64,000 nucleotides of DNA from positions 67,332,501 through 67,396,500 of the forward strand of contig NC_060213.1 of assembly GCF_021130785.1 (NCBI RefSeq), read 5' to 3'. Each line of letters opens with the position of its first letter. The first letter of the stretch is position 1. Of this stretch, positions 58,201-64,000 are shown piece by piece. The notes beneath the pieces were generated by a model, which saw only the letters and a list, made by a program, of their open reading frames with translations, had not been told where the DNA came from and ran no database searches. Both the position numbers and the translations under genes were made by a program. Source of the DNA: Homalodisca vitripennis. Lineage: Eukaryota > Arthropoda > Insecta > Hemiptera > Cicadellidae.

Positions 58201-58400
58201 GAATAATGGTCCTGAGGTTAATGAGCAAAGGTTTAGGGCTGTGAGGTCTGAGAGTAAAGAGTTATTACAAATAACAAGGGAATATGAACATTTGTTTGCA
58301 AAATTCTATAATATTTAAATAAAAAAAACTGCATTCATTACGTATTATTTCAGTGTTTCTGGTTCGAACAATTGTATGTCATACACAGTAGCAGAAAGTA
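55250..58400. other. 3.1-kb AT-rich non-coding stretch
   Basis: No gene recognised. The minus-strand 116-codon frame at 57,758-58,108 and the plus-strand 72-codon frame at 57,685-57,903 overlap each other and have no recognised motif. Confidence 0.35.
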
Positions 58401-58409
58401 TATATACAC

Positions 58410-59290
<881 letters not shown>

Positions 59291-60400
59291 GTGGAAAATT
59301 AAAAAAAAAATAAGTCCTTATAGGGTTTTAACCTTACTGAACCCCTAAGAGCAGTTGATCTTCATGAATTATTTTACATTTAAGTCACGAAATATGTCTT
59401 TTAATGTTCAATTGTATATACCTAGGGTATCGGAAAATTATAGTAACCAAAATAAATATCTTATAGGGATTACGATGCTGTTGCAACCCGTATGGTTAGG
59501 TGATCTCCAAGAAAATACTTTTTTCTTTTATATTTAAGTCATTAGAAACGTGTTTCAAAATTTATAATATCTAGAGGAAATTTTAAAAACGAGTGCCATA
59601 TTTCATCTTTTTGAGTTATCGTGAAGTTTGGGAATTAGTGATAAATGTTCGAGTGAGAGACCTTTCGTATACACCTTTCGTATACAGAGAATGTTTCAGA
59701 GAACAATATAAAATTATCCATTGCAAGTTATCGATTTCCAACATAGTATTATCGTATTCATTCAATTTAAGAAATGTAACCCACAATGTGCGTTGAAACT
59801 TGTTTCAGACGTTTCTGACCACGAAATTTATATTTAAAGTTTAACATATCTACCGATTTACTATATAAATAGAAATCTTTACATTTTGACGTGTTGAGAC
59901 ACCAACGTGTAGGATTATGGCACTGTAACATTTTATTAGATAATATTACTAGTTTTTGAAGTGAAAATACTGTTTTGTCCAAATTTCATATATAAAAAAC
60001 AATCGATGGGCAATAAATATCCAGTTTTATTGTATGAACTATATTTATTTCCTATTATATAATACATTCAACAAAACAATCTATAATGTACGGTTCTTGG
60101 TCGTGTCTTAAATGTTTAACCAAAATGTACCTCGTTACTGTATCAAGCTGTAGCTACATACTAAGCTAAATACGTTAATTCCCTACAAAAGACCTGTGAA
60201 GTTGTTGCGAACCGAAAAAATGAATAAAAGAACTCGCACCATAAAGTACTATTTTATACGCACAGTTTTATTTTACTGCCGCCATATCACTTGCCATGCA
60301 CCGAATGCATAAAAATTCTCGTAAACTCCGTAAGTTGCGACAAAACCAGCCATATGAAGGATATGAGTAGAATATGTTTCTTTAAATTCTCATATTTCAT
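59291..60400. other. AT-rich sequence, no gene seen
   Basis: Possibly a second weak duplication (TTATAGGG...ACATTTAAGTCA at 59,318-59,385 versus TTATAGGG...ATATTTAAGTCA at 59,461-59,540). No coding region recognised. Confidence 0.3.
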
Positions 60401-60404
60401 TTGG

Positions 60405-60445
60405 TATAAAAGTCTAACCGTAGTTTGCACAACCACTCAGTCAGT
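60405..60445 (+). promoter_or_regulatory. TATA box plus Initiator, candidate core promoter
   Basis: TATAAAAG (60,405-60,412) is followed about 30 bp later by two overlapping TCAGT Initiators (60,437-60,445), close to insect spacing. Downstream, an ATG at about 60,451 opens MRVSCHTYRVMYTKNSKN, and an AGG/GTAATG donor-like site follows at about 60,477. A short first exon of an inducible gene whose remainder lies beyond introns would look like this, but no second exon was recognised. Confidence 0.4.
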
Positions 60446-60479
60446 TGGAAATGCGCGTTAGTTGTCATACGTACAGGGT

Positions 60480-61309
60480 AATGTATACTAAAAATTCCAA
60501 AAATAGTATAGTCAGCAATTATAGAAAAATTATTAACGTAAAGTTAATACAATTAAGCACCAGTGTCTAATTGCAAAATCGATTAATGCATTAATTGTAA
60601 CAGTAAAGATATAGTACACAAACCATCAAGTCAAAATTGTATTAAAAACTATTTGGTTGAATTTCAAAATCAATCAGAATGTACGAGAACCATAATAGGG
60701 GCGATGATCAACTACGAAATATATTGTATTAGTCCCCAGCACGCACATGCAGTATGGTACAATTAATTAGTCAGTATTTTTCTTTTAATGAGCTCAAAAC
60801 TTCAAAATTGTGCCTTTTCCTATCACCATCGATAGGTGAGCGTTTTCCAATCATAGTTCAGACTCAACATACATAGTTTTATAGTACTGATTTGTGGAAA
60901 ATGAAATAAAACTATTAAATAAATTATAGGAGTACTATACAGTGATATGACTATAGTAATAACAGTTAGTTACTACAGCTACATTTGACATATTTTATAA
61001 CAGCTTTTTGAGATAAACGTCCCCTCCACAAAGAAAACCCTTTACACTACTTTCATTTTAATGGTATTTTCAAATTTATTTGTGTATTTAAATTTATTTT
61101 TGTATATAGTATACATCCTACATCTGTGAGCTTTAACTTATATTAATATATTTTAGGACTCCCCGTATATTCTTGACGCTGAATACACTGAAATTTCCTG
61201 AAATGAACATACACACCCAAATACATGTGTGGGGATACGAAACTTGAGATTATTAGTCAAAATGTATCATAATGTAGTAAGGTGACAAAAATATAAACAA
61301 ACGTACGTA
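60480..61309. other. AT-rich sequence, no gene seen
   Basis: No recognised coding exon after the promoter candidate. Confidence 0.35.
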
Positions 61310-63569
61310 TAGCCGGCGGTACAATTACGCTAAAATTGACTACCGCAAGTGAAGCTTTAAGTCAGTTCGTTATATCAGAGCAAATTATTTTTAACAGAAT
61401 CTCGCTGTCGCTGCTACGGCACTTCGTTGAAGAGCGGCTCATTACTGCCTCATCATATCCCTGTCTTTCCAGTTGTCAATGTCGGCGATAGGGTGCTTCA
61501 ATTCAAAAGCTTGGAAGCTAAAATTTTAGGTGTATTTATAGTTAACAAGGAAATCCAGGGAAATCTTTAAATATTATTCATTTCTATTATGTTTATATCA
61601 AAGTTAATCAATTGTATATCTCGTGGTATTATACTACCTATCTCGTACTTATAATATTTTGACAAGCTGAAAGTAGATACTCGGGGTCCGTATCCTATAA
61701 AATAGTTGATAATATATTTTATCATTGTACCTTTAAGCAAATGAGTCAGCCAAGGTGTCCTTGTAAAGTACATGAGTATAGTAAATATTTTTCAGAAACA
61801 AATAATCTGTATTTTACTAAACAGTACAATGGATAGGTATAAGATGTACCGTAAAGTGTATACATCTATAACTCTGTATTTAATAAAAAAACGCAAATAT
61901 AATCGCTGAGCCTTTATTGCAAAAACTGCAAACGATGTTAAGGAATTTACGGTCAGTTTTATGGACAGTTCTTCCCTTTAGTGGTTTCCTCGCTTATCAT
62001 ACGGTTTTAAATTTTACTTTGGTAGTTATGGCCAACTGTAACATGGTTTATGACAGCCTGTTTTCTAAAGCTATATAACAGATTTTTCTTTAACAGTAAT
62101 TACATAAGTGAGTACTGTTTTACTGTACAGTTAGTATAACAAACCTTACAAATACTTAACTTGGAATGAATACTTTCATTTAAAAATACGTGTCACATTA
62201 ATTTATTTTGTAATTTTACCTAATAACAATAAGTGTCTGTGCACGATGTTTTTAGAATAGACAGTAAACTCCATAAATATGTTCTGTGTTGTTGCTATTG
62301 GTAAAGCATTTCAAACGAATTGTGTTTAAGCGCCATAAAACTGTTTTCATTATTAAGGAGAGACATATAATTTTTATTTTTAATGGTAAAATCAATTACT
62401 ATGTACATTAGTAGGTTTATTTAAAGTCAGCCTATGTAACATTATAACCGATTGAATTTTAAGATTTTTATGTTTTATGTACAATTAAAAATATTTCGTG
62501 AAATATTTTAAAGTCATATATCTTAAAAAGAATAAAATTAATTTGAGACGTTTGAAAATTAGACACAATAAAATACAGAAATAATGACAGCTGTAGTAAT
62601 TTTCTTTAAACTCTCAAAAAAGAATAGACGTAGATACAGGATTAAAATTTAAAAAGTATTTTTTGGAGGAGTTTAAAAACTACGTAGGCTACTATGATGC
62701 ACCATCATGAAAGTGATGTCCATTTAAACTTTTTTATATTTGTTAGAGATAGGTATATTTCGCAAATATTTTCATTTTACGTATCAAATTAAAGGGAATT
62801 AAATGCTGATTAGTTACTTTTTGTAATTTCTATAGTACATTAAGTTTTTGTCAAATCCCAATTTGGAATTCGTTTCTCCATTAAAAAAATATTTTTTAGG
62901 TGACTAAAGACTAAATATAATGTATCAAAAGTTTTAACTTTGGAATTTTTACATTTTGATCTGAGACCTTCAGTAATAGCACACAATGTTATTTAAATTT
63001 TTTGACAATATTTTGCATATACTCCCGGTATGTTATTTTAGGGTTGCATTTCGTTTTTTTTTTAAAGATCTAATTTTCTTCTAATGCATGTTTAGGACAC
63101 CTTGGCTGACTCATTTTGCTTAAAGGTACAATGATAAAATATATTATCAACTGAATAATTTACGTTGTGGTTACGAAGCATTTTTCCAGGATACGGACCC
63201 CGAGTATCTACTTTCAGCTTGTCAAAATATTATAAGTAATAGATAAATGAACCACGAGATATAAAATTGAATAACTTTGATACAAACATAATAGAAATGA
63301 ATAATATTTAAAGATTTCCCTGGATTTCCCTGTGAACTATAAATATACCTAAAATTTTAGCTTCCAAGCTTTTGAATTGAAGCACCCCATCGCCGACATT
63401 GACAACTGGGAAGACAGGGATATGATGAGGCAGTAATGAGCCGCTCTTCAACGAAGTGCCGTAGCAGCGACAGCGAGATTCTGTTAAAAATAATTTGCTC
63501 TGATATAACGAACTGACTTAAAGCTTCACTTGCGGTAGTCAATTTTAGCGTAATTGTACTCGCCGGCTA
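61310..63569. mobile_element. 2.26-kb element with TIRs of about 450 bp, TA target site
   Basis: The arms at 61,310-61,760 and 63,095-63,569 are near-identical inverted repeats beginning TAGCCGGCG and including CTACCGCAAGTGAAGC, GAAGAGCGGCTCATTACTGC, CTCGGGGTCCGTATCC and GAGTCAGCCAAGGTGTCC. TA flanks both ends (61,308-61,309 and 63,570-63,571). The right arm has an extra stretch of about 25-35 bp near 63,150-63,190. The 1.3-kb centre is AT-rich with no transposase, so this is a non-autonomous foldback-like element, possibly mobilised by a Tc1/mariner-type transposase given the TA duplication. The 61-codon minus-strand frame at 63,357-63,542 is just arm sequence. Confidence 0.85.
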
Positions 63570-63571
63570 TA

Positions 63572-64000
63572 CTGAAAACCACTCACTCTGAAAGTATAAT
63601 CGTAATAAATAATAATTTTGTTTACAACTATAATGTAACAATTTTTGTGTTAAAACGAAGGTTATTTACAATTATTTATAATTTCTATTTCATAATGTAA
63701 ATTAAAAACATCTTAAATACTTGCGCCAAGAAGCAATTTATAAAATGTATTCAAAGAAGAGAAAAACAATGGTCATGACGAATATTTTAGTAATTGGTTA
63801 GTCAGAACCTGTTATACTCAATCTCTGTAGTTTTGCTACTTTTAGTTCGAATGTTTAATAGGCTGACAGACATGAGTGTTATAAAGCCATCAAGTGATGG
63901 GCTTCGCTACCTCTCAGGTAATAAAACAGATACACGTAAACGTAATAAGGTTTATTGTAACTTTGATTTGAAAAAAACCAGAAATAATCCATACTAACAT
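63572..64000. other. AT-rich sequence to window end, no gene seen
   Basis: A short open frame from 63,794 to the end (67 codons, SISVVLLLLVRMFN near its start) has no recognised motif. Confidence 0.3.

Noticed and set aside
63357..63542. 61-codon minus-strand ORF
   Set aside because: Part of a terminal inverted repeat; the same peptide is encoded by the other arm.

Overview
This window reads as AT-rich nuclear DNA of an insect, probably a hemipteran. It has spliced cytochrome P450 exons with GT/AG introns, insect-type non-LTR retrotransposons, TIR elements, long dinucleotide microsatellites and very sparse coding. Assignment to Hemiptera is inference from the style of the repeats. No intact host gene lies wholly inside the window; almost everything recognisable is a mobile or viral fossil or a decayed gene copy.

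Layout. (1) 0.49-8.17 kb, minus strand: a decayed large DNA-virus-like element of the Polinton/Maverick-adintovirus kind. It keeps fragments of an A32/FtsK-type packaging ATPase, a GLWRLL protein, a phospholipase A2-like domain, several small virion-type proteins and a capsid-like protein. The capsid-like gene is cut by a 2.2-kb insertion with short terminal inverted repeats and a 4-bp target duplication. No polymerase or integrase was found. (2) 8.43-10.96 kb, minus strand: a truncated CYP4-type P450 copy (promoter, exon 1, and an exon 2 split by a 1.1-kb insertion). (3) 11.3-18.7 kb, plus strand: a CR1/L2-like LINE whose ORF1 is interrupted by a full-length but mutated Jockey-type LINE (12,046-16,816) flanked by 14-bp target duplications. 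(4) 28.6-36.75 kb, plus strand: the second, longer P450 copy in inverted orientation to (2). It has a duplicated proximal promoter and six recognisable exons, but also a GC donor, a lost acceptor, a frame break, a premature stop and loss of the C-helix Trp, so it is probably a pseudogene; the K-helix and haem-binding exons are absent. (5) 36.8-64 kb: mostly non-coding, with a tRNA-like gene between 27-bp direct repeats, a PHD-finger ORF, degenerate tandem arrays, two elements with long TIRs (46,552-48,878 and 61,310-63,569), a GC-rich island with palindromic NRF1-like and E-box motifs near 53.9 kb, and a TATA/Initiator promoter candidate near 60.4 kb.

The genes do not form a working pathway. 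The most interesting units are the viral fossil, the inverted P450 pair and the two nested insertions that can be dated relative to their hosts. All family calls come from recognising motifs by eye; no database search was run.
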